From NCBI RefSeq assembly GCF_003351025.1, contig NZ_QPCG01000003.1, positions 129,074 through 193,073 on the forward strand: a stretch of DNA of 64,000 bases, read 5' to 3'. Source of the stretch: Mucilaginibacter endophyticus. GTDB lineage: Bacteria > Bacteroidota > Bacteroidia > Sphingobacteriales > Sphingobacteriaceae. A program made the translations under genes and the position numbers. Below the pieces are notes generated by a model, which was not told the origin of the DNA, made no database searches, and was given only the letters and a program-made list of their open reading frames with translations. Positions within the stretch are counted from its first letter, which is position 1, and each line of letters starts with the position of its first letter. Positions 16,882 through 26,788 of the stretch are shown here, one piece after another.

Positions 16882-19800
16882 CTATTGCATAATCGATGCA
16901 TTTTCTGAAGATACAATGCTGCTGATATCATCTGCTGATAAAGCATCCCTGAAAACCTTCACCTTGTTGATATAACCATGAAACACCCGCTCAGACGGAA
17001 ACTCCTCATTTCGGCCCAGTGTCCATTTATTATTTACAGAAAGATCTGCGGTTACATCTAATTCAGAAGTGCCGACTAATACACCATCAATATAAACATA
17101 AAGCTTTTTGCCGGTACATACACCGGCTATATGATGCCAGTGCTGCTGCCAGTCGGCAGGCAGGTTTACCGTGCAGTCGCCTCGGCCCCATCCGCCTGCA
17201 AAAAAAGTAAGCGTTTTACTATCGGTCATCTGCAAAACGTGGTTATCGCCCTTGGTGATAATATCTGTCAAACCTTTCTCTTTTTCCATTGGGTATACCC
17301 AGCCCATCATACTAATAGTTTCGCCCATCCTGTCTAAAACAGGAGCGTTCGGAACCTCTACATAAGTGCTATCGCCAAAAAGTAATTTGTCTTTACTATC
17401 TAGCAAAGCTGAAATAATGTACCCATCATTACGAAAACCTGAGCTATCGGTTACCATTTTCCTGAAGGATATCGATGCAAAATCAAGCAACAGCGATTCC
17501 ATAGCGTTTTCATAAACCTTATACCTTACCTGTGGATGATCATAAACTACCAGGCGATTAAAGCCTTTTGTCAATGCCTTGATATTATGAGCGATAGTTT
17601 TGACTTCGCCTGCTTTAAGTTTAATGCTATCGGTAAAAACGATAAGGTCATTCAATTTGACCGGGATTTTGAAACCGCGTTCAAGCCCACCGATATTTTT
17701 TATGGTATATTTTATTTCCTGGGTGTCATTTAGTTTGATCATCGGTTTTACTTCCAGTGCAAGTATTCTGCACACAGCTTTCTGCGGTTTTTCGGGCAGA
17801 TTTACATTAACCGTAAACGGAGCCACGTTATCCAGTTTCAACATTGTTTTTCCAACGGGATAAAGCCTGAAATTGATAGAATCCTGAACAGTCTGCCCCG
17901 TTTCAACCAGGCAATCTTTGTAGCCATAAGGTACTCCGTTAACCAATAACTTTACAGTCTTGATTCCGCTGCTGCCTGTATTCTTCAGCTTAAAACTCAC
18001 AACAAGTGGCTCATCCGGAGTTACACTGTTTTTATACACCGAATAGCTAACGATGCTGAAAGCCGTATTTTTTTGCGTGGCCGATAGCTCAATAGGATCT
18101 TTACTTGCAGGCCAGTTCGCGGGCTCCCTACCCATATCAAAATTCATTGATCCCCCATTGGCCAGTACCGAATGTGGCAGGATTAATTGCTGCCATGCTT
18201 TACCATTCACCTGCAACGATTGCACATAGTTGTTTTTAGCTGATGAATTATTACTACTAATGACAAATTGTTTACCGTTTGGTAAATGAAGCGCTACAGA
18301 TTTGAACAATGGAGTGCCGATAGCATAAAGCGGCCTGCCCGGGCATACAGGATAAATACCCATTGCGCTAAAAACATACCAGCTGGATGTTGAACCAAGG
18401 TCGTCATTGCCAGGTAACCCGCCGGGTGTAGCACTGAACCTGTTTAGCATGATATCCCTTACCCATTTTTGTGTTAGCCGTGGTTTACCGGCCTGGTTAA
18501 ACAGGTAAGGCAGATGAAACACCGTTTCGTTATCAAATAGGATAACATTATTGCTCAGGGCCGAATCCAGTCGGGAAACAAACTGTACATTACCGCCCAT
18601 CATATTGATGAGATCTTTTCCGTTTTGCGGAACAAAGTATGAATACACCCATTTATCGCCCTCTTTATACCCCGATGTACCCGGCTGCAGTTTAAACTCG
18701 CCGCCGTTTCGCGGAAGCATAAACAATTCATCTTTATTCAAGAGATTGCGATAATTAAAACCTCTGCCGGACGATAATTCAAAAGTTCGTTTATCCCCCA
18801 TCACTTGATTAGCAAATTGCGACAAGGCCCAATCATCATAAGCATATTCAACCGTACGGGTAACCGATTCCGGCCGGGTAAAGGGAACATAGCCTTTTTC
18901 ATGATATACTTCCATATCCGATTGCACAAACGGCCCATCCACCAAATCTTTCTTCATCGCCTGATAAGCAAGTGCCTTATCAAAACCGGTGATACCTTTT
19001 AAATAGGAATCGACGATAATTGGGGTGGCGTGATTGCCCGTCATACTTTCGGTTGGCAGGTGCCTGCTTTGTTTGTAAACATCCAGCATAGACAGGATCA
19101 CATCCTGCTGCTTTTGCGGATAAAGTAAGGTAAGCAAAGGATGCAGCGACCGGAATGTATCCCAGGGAGAAAATCCGCCGTATTGGTTTTGCCCGGCCTT
19201 TTGATGGATCTCACCATCATTACCACGATAATTACCATCAGCATCATCAATTACCCATGGCAACAAAAGCGAATGATAAAGCGCGGTGTAAAACACTTTT
19301 TTATTTTGCTTACTGTCGTCAGTTATATCGACGACGGATAATAGCTTAGCCCACTCCTTGCTGGTTTTCGCGCGTACCTCTTCAAAGCTAAGACCACCGA
19401 TTTCCTGATCAATATTGTGCTGCGCACCGGAATAACCAGCCGTTGATTTACTTAACTGCAAAGTAATCACTGTTGCGCCCCCCTGGGTTTTGGGAAAGCC
19501 AAATAACCAGCCGTCTTTAACTTCTTTCTTGTAAGTGTATGCTTCGCTAAAGTTTATAACAACGTTAGCTCCCGAAGCCTGGACAACTTTATTTGATACA
19601 GCCTGAATTTCGCCTGCGTTTCCAACAAAAATTTGCGGGTTATCACCCCCGCTGAAGGTAAAACGAAACAAGCCTGTTCTTGTAGTGGCCGTTGCTTCGG
19701 CCGTGATCAGTTGATCATCAAATCTTACCTTGTAATAACCCGGAGCAGCGGTTTCATTCTTGTGCGAAAAACGCAGGCTTGACTTACCCGGTTCAAGACT

Positions 19801-20139
19801 TCCCTTACCACTAAATGGCATGACAAAAAGATGCCCCGATGATCCTTCGGGAAAGCCGCTCATATGCCCAAGGCAACTGAAATAATAAATTGAACTGTCG
19901 GTATAATTATATCCCCTTGCTCCTGTAACCCTCGTTTCCGGACTTAGTTGTACGCTACCTGACGGCGCAACCGCACCGGGATAACAGCCGCCATTGTTAC
20001 CCCATTTAGTAAGCACATTGCTTACCGTTGTACCAACAAAGGGATCAACATAATGCAGATGGTTTGTTTGTTGGGCATGGAGGTTGGTGCCCAATAGTAT
20101 AGAGACTAAGACGAAAATGATACGGAATGATCTATTCAA
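16882..20139 (-). CDS. GH92 family alpha-mannosidase with C-terminal Ig-like and LamG-type domains
   Basis: The first 710 residues are a GH92 enzyme: YVDPFVGT at the start, FSPWDTFRSLHPLLTL in the barrel, and GNDDLGSTSSWYVFSAMGIYPVCP near residue 577. After these come two CARDB/NEW3-like beta-sandwich modules (about 715-800 and 800-890), which contain matching phrases such as VSFKLKNTGSSG and IKYTIKNIGGLERG. A LamG/concanavalin-type jellyroll (about 900-1080, with SISMMGWVYPMEKEKG and HHIAGVCTGKKLYVYIDG) ends the protein. The jellyroll could bind carbohydrate. The start codon appears to be TTG at 20139; no ATG precedes the signal peptide MNRSFRIIFVLVSILLGTNL. The two GH92 proteins differ enough to have distinct linkage preferences. 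Confidence 0.93.
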   Translation of the reverse strand: MNRSFRIIFVLVSILLGTNLHAQQTNHLHYVDPFVGTTVSNVLTKWGNNGGCYPGAVAPSGSVQLSPETRVTGARGYNYTDSSIYYFSCLGHMSGFPEGSSGHLFVMPFSGKGSLEPGKSSLRFSHKNETAAPGYYKVRFDDQLITAEATATTRTGLFRFTFSGGDNPQIFVGNAGEIQAVSNKVVQASGANVVINFSEAYTYKKEVKDGWLFGFPKTQGGATVITLQLSKSTAGYSGAQHNIDQEIGGLSFEEVRAKTSKEWAKLLSVVDITDDSKQNKKVFYTALYHSLLLPWVIDDADGNYRGNDGEIHQKAGQNQYGGFSPWDTFRSLHPLLTLLYPQKQQDVILSMLDVYKQSRHLPTESMTGNHATPIIVDSYLKGITGFDKALAYQAMKKDLVDGPFVQSDMEVYHEKGYVPFTRPESVTRTVEYAYDDWALSQFANQVMGDKRTFELSSGRGFNYRNLLNKDELFMLPRNGGEFKLQPGTSGYKEGDKWVYSYFVPQNGKDLINMMGGNVQFVSRLDSALSNNVILFDNETVFHLPYLFNQAGKPRLTQKWVRDIMLNRFSATPGGLPGNDDLGSTSSWYVFSAMGIYPVCPGRPLYAIGTPLFKSVALHLPNGKQFVISSNNSSAKNNYVQSLQVNGKAWQQLILPHSVLANGGSMNFDMGREPANWPASKDPIELSATQKNTAFSIVSYSVYKNSVTPDEPLVVSFKLKNTGSSGIKTVKLLVNGVPYGYKDCLVETGQTVQDSINFRLYPVGKTMLKLDNVAPFTVNVNLPEKPQKAVCRILALEVKPMIKLNDTQEIKYTIKNIGGLERGFKIPVKLNDLIVFTDSIKLKAGEVKTIAHNIKALTKGFNRLVVYDHPQVRYKVYENAMESLLLDFASISFRKMVTDSSGFRNDGYIISALLDSKDKLLFGDSTYVEVPNAPVLDRMGETISMMGWVYPMEKEKGLTDIITKGDNHVLQMTDSKTLTFFAGGWGRGDCTVNLPADWQQHWHHIAGVCTGKKLYVYIDGVLVGTSELDVTADLSVNNKWTLGRNEEFPSERVFHGYINKVKVFRDALSADDISSIVSSENASIMQ

Positions 20140-20155
20140 TTTAATTATGATTTTT

Positions 20156-20239
20156 GTAGAGACGCATCACATGCGTCTTCTGCATCCGATAATATGACGT
20201 TGACTTGGTTGGTTGGAGACGCATGTGATGCGTCTCTAC
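20156..20239. repeat. Nested palindromic repeat (GACGCAT element)
   Basis: A perfect 23-base inverted repeat: bases 20156-20178, beginning GTAGAGACGCATCACATGCG, pair with 20217-20239 across a 38-base loop. Each arm is itself a palindrome, GACGCAT-CAC-ATGCGTC, so four GACGCAT copies lie in 84 bases. It separates the HGSNAT-like gene from the second GH92 gene inside the operon, so the transcript would carry a very stable hairpin there. Similar 'gtagagacgcat' repeats occur in many bacterial genomes. Confidence 0.85.
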
Positions 20240-20247
20240 GAGCATAA

Positions 20248-21375
20248 CTATATTTTTATATAAATCTTCTTTTTATCAAGCACCCAGGCCACCAGCCAAC
20301 AAAGCATCATATAACAAAGTGCAAATACCAATGTACCAAATGCGCCGGGGAATATCTTTTGATAAAATACCTGGTTTATCCAATCGTAAAAGCTTAGCTG
20401 TGGTTTTACCCAAATGGTTTGAAAAACGGTAAGCAACAACTCAGATAACAGGTATATGGCTAATGAATTTCGTCCAAAAACCAGGAAGAAGTTTGTGCTG
20501 CTTTTGATCTTTTTTATTTCGATGGCAAATACCATGAAACCTAACAGTAAAAGGTCGATACCGATTGTCAACAGCGTGAACGAGCTTGTCCATAGTTTTT
20601 TGGCTACAGGGAAAAACTGCGCCCAGAATAAGGAAACGGCAATCAGCAAAACTCCGCACATGAATAAGCGTGCTACTGACTCGTAATTTTTCCCTTTACG
20701 CTGAATGAACGCTCCGGCCAGGAAGCCGCCTATTACGTTCACAATGGCTGTCATAGTGCTGAGTAAGCCTTCAGGGTCAAAAGCTATCGGGCCGCCCTTG
20801 TCGTGATACAAATGATCATTACCTAAAATCGATATATCCAAGCGTGTGCCGGCGTTGCCCAGCATGGTATACTCTTTGCCCGGTTCGCCGCAAAATATCA
20901 GGAAAGCCCAATAACCCAATAAAAGCGCAATGGATATAATAATAGCAGTTCGTTGTGAGCAATAATGAACTATCAAAGCACCAAAAAAGTAACACAACGC
21001 TATACGTTGTAACACCCCCATGATACGGGTATGATTTAAAGGATTAAACACCCAGCTACCTGCCTCACGATGGAAAAACGGGAACCAATACATCAGGTAG
21101 CCCAGCAGGAAAATAATGACTGTGCGTTTAAATATCTTGCCTATAAAAGCAGCATCAGTTTCAAACTTCTTTTTAGAAAAACTAAGCGCGTTACCTACAG
21201 CGAACAGGAACGACGGGAAAACCAGATCGGTAGGTGTAAAACCAATCCAGGGTGCATGATCAAGCGGCGACCATACGTTTGCCCCCGAACCGGGGGCATT
21301 AACGATGATCATGAAGCAAATGGTCATACCACGGAAAACATCAAGTGCGGTAAATCTTTCGGTTGTTGTAGCCAT
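20248..21375 (-). CDS. HGSNAT-like transmembrane N-acetyltransferase (DUF5009/DUF1624 type)
   Basis: A 375-residue polytopic membrane protein with about ten hydrophobic segments. The N-terminus reads RFTALDVFRGMTICFMIIVN, the signature shared by human heparan-alpha-glucosaminide N-acetyltransferase and its bacterial relatives. It continues with PTDLVFPSFLFAVG, and NHTRIMGVLQRIALCYFFGAL supplies the conserved histidine-arginine region thought to take part in transfer from acetyl-CoA. The human enzyme acetylates terminal alpha-glucosamine across the lysosomal membrane. Here the gene follows GH35 by 9 bases and lies in the same operon as a GH89 enzyme, which needs N-acetylated substrate. Acetylation of another sugar remains possible. 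Confidence 0.85.
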   Translation of the reverse strand: MATTTERFTALDVFRGMTICFMIIVNAPGSGANVWSPLDHAPWIGFTPTDLVFPSFLFAVGNALSFSKKKFETDAAFIGKIFKRTVIIFLLGYLMYWFPFFHREAGSWVFNPLNHTRIMGVLQRIALCYFFGALIVHYCSQRTAIIISIALLLGYWAFLIFCGEPGKEYTMLGNAGTRLDISILGNDHLYHDKGGPIAFDPEGLLSTMTAIVNVIGGFLAGAFIQRKGKNYESVARLFMCGVLLIAVSLFWAQFFPVAKKLWTSSFTLLTIGIDLLLLGFMVFAIEIKKIKSSTNFFLVFGRNSLAIYLLSELLLTVFQTIWVKPQLSFYDWINQVFYQKIFPGAFGTLVFALCYMMLCWLVAWVLDKKKIYIKI

Positions 21376-21384
21376 GTGCTGTTA

Positions 21385-24342
21385 TTAATTAAGGGGTATT
21401 GAATATTCTTTAATTGACCGGCCCGCGGCTTCTTCGGCCACGATCCGTGTTTTATTGATACTATCACCATCTTCGTCATAAACCACAACCTGGTTTAAGC
21501 CCGGTTTAAGCCAGCATTCGGGGATATAAAGGCTTTTCATATCCAGTTTTTCAGGGTACCGGCCCAGGTTATGACCGTTAACCCAAACAGAGCCATGGCC
21601 TAAACCTTCAGGGTCAAAACGCCAGATGAAGGTATTTCCATTTGATGCTGGTAAACTGAATGTTGTACGATAAAAGACCGGCGCGTTTTTCATTTGTTTA
21701 GCAGCATCGGCCTTTGTCCAACCCTGAGCAGCCAGCGCGTCGCCGGGGCCACCCTTCAGTTGCCAGTTGGTTACCGCTGTGGCATCACCGATAGCGTTGA
21801 TTTTTACAGGCTGATCGATACCACCTTCGTTTGAATAATTCTCGATAAAGACCGTAAGATCAACCGGATGTTTTAATATTTCGGCATCGGTAATATTAAC
21901 TTCAAAAGGCTGGTTCCATCCATCGTGATGTATAACCTGTTTCCCATTGATAAATACAGTAGCGTTTTCATCAACACTTTTAAACAGCACCTGTATTTTA
22001 GCGGTACCTGCAGGTTGTTGCGGAATGACTGTATGAAACCAGGCGTAACCTTCTTTCAGGTTAAAAACGTCATTACCTATTTTATACTTTTTGTATACCG
22101 ATGTATCAAATGCTGGCGGACCTTGTTTTACATCGTCTTTTTTGCTGGCCTTAGCAAAATACCAGTCGGCAAGTTCAGAAATAAACGGCCCTCCCTTTTT
22201 GATAAACGCTTTGCCAAAAAGGCCTTTGCTATCCACCTCATCTATCGGACCAAGGTAGGCAGCCAGTTTGTCGCGCCCGTCATGTGCCGCGAAAACAGCT
22301 AATGTATGCTTTCCTTTTGTTAGATTAAGAGTTAACTCATTATCGTTCAGTTTCCATTTTGCGGCAGGTTTACCATCAATAAAGGCTTGTCCCCTGCCAC
22401 CGCCTTTTACTTGTAAGGTATATTTTCCGTTGGATGGGATATTTAGCGTAGTCCTGTACCAGGCATCAGCGGTTACATCAGCGTCCGCACCCATAGGTTG
22501 CGGATCGGTTGATTTGAGCCAGCCGCTTGTATTAACATTGGTTGCAGCGTTTATAGCCGCGGTTTTAAATTGCCAGTTAGATAGGCTGATAGTTTGCTGT
22601 TGGTTACTCTTTTGCCCATCAATGCTGAAAGCAATCCCTTTACTATCAGTATATAGTATCGCTTTCTGAACTGCATTTTGCGCCAAAGGAGTCTCCGTGG
22701 TTAATTTAAACTGCTCATTTTTTATAGATGCATCACCAACATAATTCAGCCCCGTGATAATGTAGTTTTTGCCGTCCGTTTCAGTGATCCATGTTTTATC
22801 GGTCAATGCCCGGTTCATGGCTAAAACCCTGATGGTTTGTGAACCTGCGTTAAAAGTACATTCAACTGGCTTATCGGGAGTAGCCGGCATTTGTTCGTTA
22901 ATCAACACGCTATTATTGTTAACATTTACTGAAGCCGATGCAGATGATGCTTTGACTTTAGTATTGAAACGAAGCAACAGCGGATCGCCGGCTTCGGCAT
23001 CAACAACAATCGTTGTAGTGTTAACCTGTTTAACAACAGCAAATACACGGGTAAGCGCCCAATCAAGAGTAATATCTTCATTAAGCTTATAATTATGTAC
23101 TAAAGGATAGATCTCTTTTGACTGCAGGCTGATCTTTTTACCTGCAAACAGATCTTCGCTGCCTTTGATATTTAATGATGTACTTACTTTAGCTATCCCC
23201 GGATTATCCAGGAATATTAGATCACCAGCTGGACTTGTGCGGGCGGATACTTTTATAGCAGTATCAGCCGCGATGCCTTTATAATTGTCCGACGCATTGG
23301 TACTATTCTCCAATACATCCTGAAAACTACGCGAAAACCAGGCGGCACGTTTAAAGGTATAATAGATAGGCCGTAAATCACCCGCCTGACCGATACCTGT
23401 GCCATAATCGTACGAAGCGGCATCCTCATCATTATTGGTATAGCCAAAGTTTGAACCGCCGTGTGCCATGTAGTAATTATAACCGTTACCTCCATGAGCG
23501 ATAATTTTCCAGGTACGCCTGTCATAAAGCTCTGCATCACCCGGCTTAGCTCCGTATTGCGAATACCAAACAGCCCAAAACTCGGTAGAGAACCATGGAT
23601 TTGGCCGTTTATCATCATCGAGTTTTCCATCGCCGGCCGGGTCGCTGGCATGGTGTAATCCGCTGAAGAAATATGGCACCTGCATACCCATATTCAAAGC
23701 TTTTGCCTGCAGATGTTTAAAATAACCATCGGGCATTATAGTTCCCCAACCGTTGGGATGCTCGTTCTCCAACTGAACCAATATCACAGCGCCGCCTTTA
23801 TTGATTTGCCTTTGGAATACTACCGGCAAAAGATGATCAAAAAAGCGATCTACATATTGCTCAAAAGGCTTATTGTCCTCCCGTACCCTCAGGCCTTTTT
23901 TAAACTTAAGCCATATCGGGTAGCCGCCGTTATCCCACTCGGCACAGTAATATGGGCCAACACGCACAATAGCATATAGGCCAAGTTGCTTTACAATATC
24001 CAGGAATTTACCCAAATCACGGTCACCACTGAAGTTGAATTTGCCTTCCTTCTCTTCATGAAAATTCCATATGGTATAGATCTCGATACAGTTAAAACCT
24101 GCCCGTTTAATCTTCAGCAATCTATCGTACCAAAGTTCGTGCGGGATACGGGCATACTCCAACCCGGCCGACGCTATGAACGTACGTTTACCGTTTACCA
24201 AAAAGCCTTTACTGTCAAAATCAATAAAAGGTTTGGCAATTGCAGAAGCCGGGAAAATATGATCGTTAGATCCCTGGCTGTGCGCTGCAGTAAAACCGGT
24301 TATTAGTAAAATGGATGTTAATATAGTGTAGCGTAGTCTCAT
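21385..24342 (-). CDS. GH35 family beta-galactosidase
   Basis: A 985-residue exported protein with a signal peptide ending near AAHSQG. The GH35 TIM barrel occupies about residues 40-360 and starts with FLVNGKRTFIASAGLEYARIP and FNCIEIYTIWNFHE. The acid/base is Glu194 in VQLENEHP and the nucleophile is Glu254 in FSTEFWAVWYSQYG. The remaining 600 residues hold several beta-sandwich domains, two of them of the galactose-binding jellyroll type (around GSVWVNGHNLGRYPEKL at the C-terminus and a similar module near residue 640). These act in substrate positioning in related enzymes. It should release terminal beta-galactose from a glycan imported by the SusCD pair. It precedes the N-acetyltransferase gene by 9 bases. 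Confidence 0.95.
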   Translation of the reverse strand: MRLRYTILTSILLITGFTAAHSQGSNDHIFPASAIAKPFIDFDSKGFLVNGKRTFIASAGLEYARIPHELWYDRLLKIKRAGFNCIEIYTIWNFHEEKEGKFNFSGDRDLGKFLDIVKQLGLYAIVRVGPYYCAEWDNGGYPIWLKFKKGLRVREDNKPFEQYVDRFFDHLLPVVFQRQINKGGAVILVQLENEHPNGWGTIMPDGYFKHLQAKALNMGMQVPYFFSGLHHASDPAGDGKLDDDKRPNPWFSTEFWAVWYSQYGAKPGDAELYDRRTWKIIAHGGNGYNYYMAHGGSNFGYTNNDEDAASYDYGTGIGQAGDLRPIYYTFKRAAWFSRSFQDVLENSTNASDNYKGIAADTAIKVSARTSPAGDLIFLDNPGIAKVSTSLNIKGSEDLFAGKKISLQSKEIYPLVHNYKLNEDITLDWALTRVFAVVKQVNTTTIVVDAEAGDPLLLRFNTKVKASSASASVNVNNNSVLINEQMPATPDKPVECTFNAGSQTIRVLAMNRALTDKTWITETDGKNYIITGLNYVGDASIKNEQFKLTTETPLAQNAVQKAILYTDSKGIAFSIDGQKSNQQQTISLSNWQFKTAAINAATNVNTSGWLKSTDPQPMGADADVTADAWYRTTLNIPSNGKYTLQVKGGGRGQAFIDGKPAAKWKLNDNELTLNLTKGKHTLAVFAAHDGRDKLAAYLGPIDEVDSKGLFGKAFIKKGGPFISELADWYFAKASKKDDVKQGPPAFDTSVYKKYKIGNDVFNLKEGYAWFHTVIPQQPAGTAKIQVLFKSVDENATVFINGKQVIHHDGWNQPFEVNITDAEILKHPVDLTVFIENYSNEGGIDQPVKINAIGDATAVTNWQLKGGPGDALAAQGWTKADAAKQMKNAPVFYRTTFSLPASNGNTFIWRFDPEGLGHGSVWVNGHNLGRYPEKLDMKSLYIPECWLKPGLNQVVVYDEDGDSINKTRIVAEEAAGRSIKEYSIPLN

Positions 24343-24382
24343 GATTTTTTACAATCCTGTAGTTCAGTAAAACTAAAAAAGG

Positions 24383-24464
24383 CGTCATTGCGAGGTACGA
24401 AGCAATCCCCGATTAGCCGGGCCGTTCTGTACAGTTCGCGATTGCTTCGTTCCTCGCAATGACG
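24383..24464. repeat. Palindromic repeat (GTCATTGCGAGG element)
   Basis: Arms of 25 bases, CGTCATTGCGAGGTACGAAG onward (24383-24407) and its complement with one mismatch (24440-24464), flank a 32-base loop. It lies between GH89 and GH35 on the operon transcript. The same core is a frequent interspersed repeat in Bacteroidota genomes. Confidence 0.85.
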
Positions 24465-24503
24465 ATTTTTATTATACTCTTATGTGATTTTTTAACATGT
24501 TTC

Positions 24504-26702
24504 TTAGCGTGCCCCCAAAATCACCGCATTATACTTTGCAAACAGTTGTTTCGCTTTTTCAATCGGATCGCCTTTAGCAGCGTCAGTATAGGCATTGTCA
24601 TGCTTATTTACCCATTGCCATTCCCAGTCTTTTACCTGTTTGTCAAAAGCTTCGGCATTAAAGTCGGTTTTGGCCGATAGTGATTTATCAAGCTGACTGA
24701 AATACATTGCCCAGCGTGGCTTGTAATAGCCTTTGATTAAACCTGCCCATTGACGGTTTGAATACTCTCTTAAGCCGCTTTCCTTATCGCCCCAAAGGGT
24801 AACCAGGTCGCGGGCGTTAAATTCGTACAGATTTTTCTCTTTATCAGTTACACCATTTGCCCGTGCTTCGTTAATCCATTTACCTAACAGGAAATCTTTA
24901 CGGGTACTTAGCAGGGCATCCATGTCATCCATCAGTTCCAGGAACTGGCTGCTGTATAGTTTAAATTGCTGCTGATCTTTATTTTGATAAGCCTGTGCCA
25001 TTTTCTGCTGCAGCGGACTTGCATAGTTGGCTAATACCTGGCGGGTTACATCAACCAGATCATACTGAAAGCCGTCGCTTTGTTTCAGACTATCGGCAGC
25101 ATTAATCAATAATGTCCAGGCTTTAACCAGTTGCATCGGGTGATAATCCAATTTGGTAAGTACCCTGTCTATATATTTTTTCAATGTCGGCCTTGCTACG
25201 ATGATCGATTCTGGTCCGCCTTCAGTTAAACCACCCGAATACACCGAATTTAGGAGGATATGCCATGCTTCACCGGCCTGGGTATTAACCTGCCCGTAGC
25301 GGCGTTGAGCATAGTTAGCAACCCAGGCATCGGCATCAATTGGCGTATCCCGCCATACGTTTTCCAGCATCAAGGCAAATAAGGCTGGGTTTTGCTCAAT
25401 GCCCTCGGGTGTAACACCAATACCGCGCATATTTTTTGATTCGGGATCGTGCAGGGCTATAGCCGGATCGGCGGCAACATGGCGCATACGGCCAAACAGG
25501 CTGATGTTACCACCAAAGTTTTGCAGCATACTCCAGATCCATGGCTTACCATAATAAGCCTCGGTACGGTTCCAAACCGGATGGGCATCGCTGTACAGGT
25601 CAAGCACAATCATTTGTTCATTTGGCACCGCGTTAAGCAAGGCCTTGATCTGTTGCGGTTGCCAGAATTTGTTGTTGTAGTGGAACATCCAGCCTTGCAT
25701 TACCCATATTGCTTTGGGATCGGCGGCAGCCATGGAGTTGAACACCTTTTTGCTCATGCCATCCAGATAGGTGGAATCATTAGTCGGTGGCACGTTTTCA
25801 TTAAAAGTATCGGCCGAGTACAGATGATCGGTACCAAACTCTTTGGTTTGTGCTTCTATATATTTTTTACCGATGGTTTCAAACATCGGATCGTCGGGGT
25901 CAAGTATAAATACATCGGGAAAACCGGCATCCCAGTTGGTTCTTTTAACCTTAGCACCGGGGAATTTATCTTTAAATGATGGTGGCACGTGGCCGGTAAA
26001 TGACGACAGAACAGGCGTCATCCCAAAAGAGCGTTCACGCTCCAGGATCTTTTTTTGTAATGCTTTGTGCGAGTCCATCCAATGTTGCGGCAGCGGGCCA
26101 CCCCAGGCGTCAATGTTTCCCATCCAAAACCATGAAAAGTAAGCAGGGCCGCTAAAAAACTCATCCAGTTGTTTATCGGTAAAACCCATGTCTTTGTAAA
26201 CGGTTTGCCAAACGGCTTCTTCGCCGGTTATAGCCAGCGGCATATTAATGCCATTAAGAGCCATCCAGTCAATTTCTTTTTGCCAGCGGGCCCAGTCCCA
26301 CCAGGCCATGGTATAGTTAAAAGTACAATAATTTAAATAGTAGCGGTATTGATAAGGCGTAGTTTTATGGATAAGGCCCTTAACTGCTGGTAAGGTAGCA
26401 GGCAAATTAAGGTTAGTGCCATTCCAGCCGATATCGCAAAAGCAATAATTTTTAAGATAGTAGTTTAATGCCGATGCTATTGACAGGCCATTGTTGCCCC
26501 TGAGCACAATTTTACCATTACGGCTTTCCAGCTCAAATGCATCTTTACCGTTCTGTTGCGGGATAGCCTCAACAGTAAATAAATTACTCTTGCCGGGTAT
26601 TACCCTTTCAATAAAATCATAAGAGGCTTTCTGATCAACCTGGGCATTAGCTTTAAAGCCTAATGCAATAATAGCAGCTACAACAAGTAAACACTTTCTC
26701 AT
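24504..26702 (-). CDS. GH89 family alpha-N-acetylglucosaminidase (NAGLU-like)
   Basis: A 732-residue exported enzyme, signal peptide ending at FKANAQ. The N-terminal small domain is followed by a TIM barrel with YRYYLNYCTFNYTMAWWDWARWQKEIDWMALNGIN, a NAGLU signature spread over residues 120-160. Glu302 in SADTFNENVPP and Glu433 in GVTPEGIEQNP correspond to the acid/base and nucleophile; their 131-residue separation agrees with human NAGLU. The C-terminal helical domain is complete. The family hydrolyses terminal alpha-GlcNAc, for example GlcNAc-alpha-1,4-GlcA in heparan and GlcNAc-alpha-1,4-Gal in some mucins. It is the first enzyme gene after susD. The HGSNAT-like gene two places downstream could prepare non-acetylated glucosamine ends for it. 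Confidence 0.95.
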   Translation of the reverse strand: MRKCLLVVAAIIALGFKANAQVDQKASYDFIERVIPGKSNLFTVEAIPQQNGKDAFELESRNGKIVLRGNNGLSIASALNYYLKNYCFCDIGWNGTNLNLPATLPAVKGLIHKTTPYQYRYYLNYCTFNYTMAWWDWARWQKEIDWMALNGINMPLAITGEEAVWQTVYKDMGFTDKQLDEFFSGPAYFSWFWMGNIDAWGGPLPQHWMDSHKALQKKILERERSFGMTPVLSSFTGHVPPSFKDKFPGAKVKRTNWDAGFPDVFILDPDDPMFETIGKKYIEAQTKEFGTDHLYSADTFNENVPPTNDSTYLDGMSKKVFNSMAAADPKAIWVMQGWMFHYNNKFWQPQQIKALLNAVPNEQMIVLDLYSDAHPVWNRTEAYYGKPWIWSMLQNFGGNISLFGRMRHVAADPAIALHDPESKNMRGIGVTPEGIEQNPALFALMLENVWRDTPIDADAWVANYAQRRYGQVNTQAGEAWHILLNSVYSGGLTEGGPESIIVARPTLKKYIDRVLTKLDYHPMQLVKAWTLLINAADSLKQSDGFQYDLVDVTRQVLANYASPLQQKMAQAYQNKDQQQFKLYSSQFLELMDDMDALLSTRKDFLLGKWINEARANGVTDKEKNLYEFNARDLVTLWGDKESGLREYSNRQWAGLIKGYYKPRWAMYFSQLDKSLSAKTDFNAEAFDKQVKDWEWQWVNKHDNAYTDAAKGDPIEKAKQLFAKYNAVILGAR

Positions 26703-26741
26703 TCAATAGATAAATTAAACGCCGACGATTTGCCGAAATAA

Positions 26742-26778
26742 ATACCGGCAACAGAAGATCGTCTCCCGTCGCCGGTAT
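26742..26778 (-). other. Intercistronic hairpin between susD and GH89
   Basis: ATACCGGC (26742-26749) pairs with GCCGGTAT (26771-26778) in the 86-base gap. There is no long T-run, so it is more likely an mRNA-stabilising or partial-termination hairpin that favours SusCD over the enzymes than a full terminator. Confidence 0.55.
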
Positions 26779-26788
26779 GAGGATATTA

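Noticed and set aside
21925..22669. Plus-strand frames of 125-133 codons within the GH35 gene
   Set aside because: They lie antisense to a well-supported enzyme gene and their translations lack any domain or compositional signature; they reflect codon bias of the real gene.
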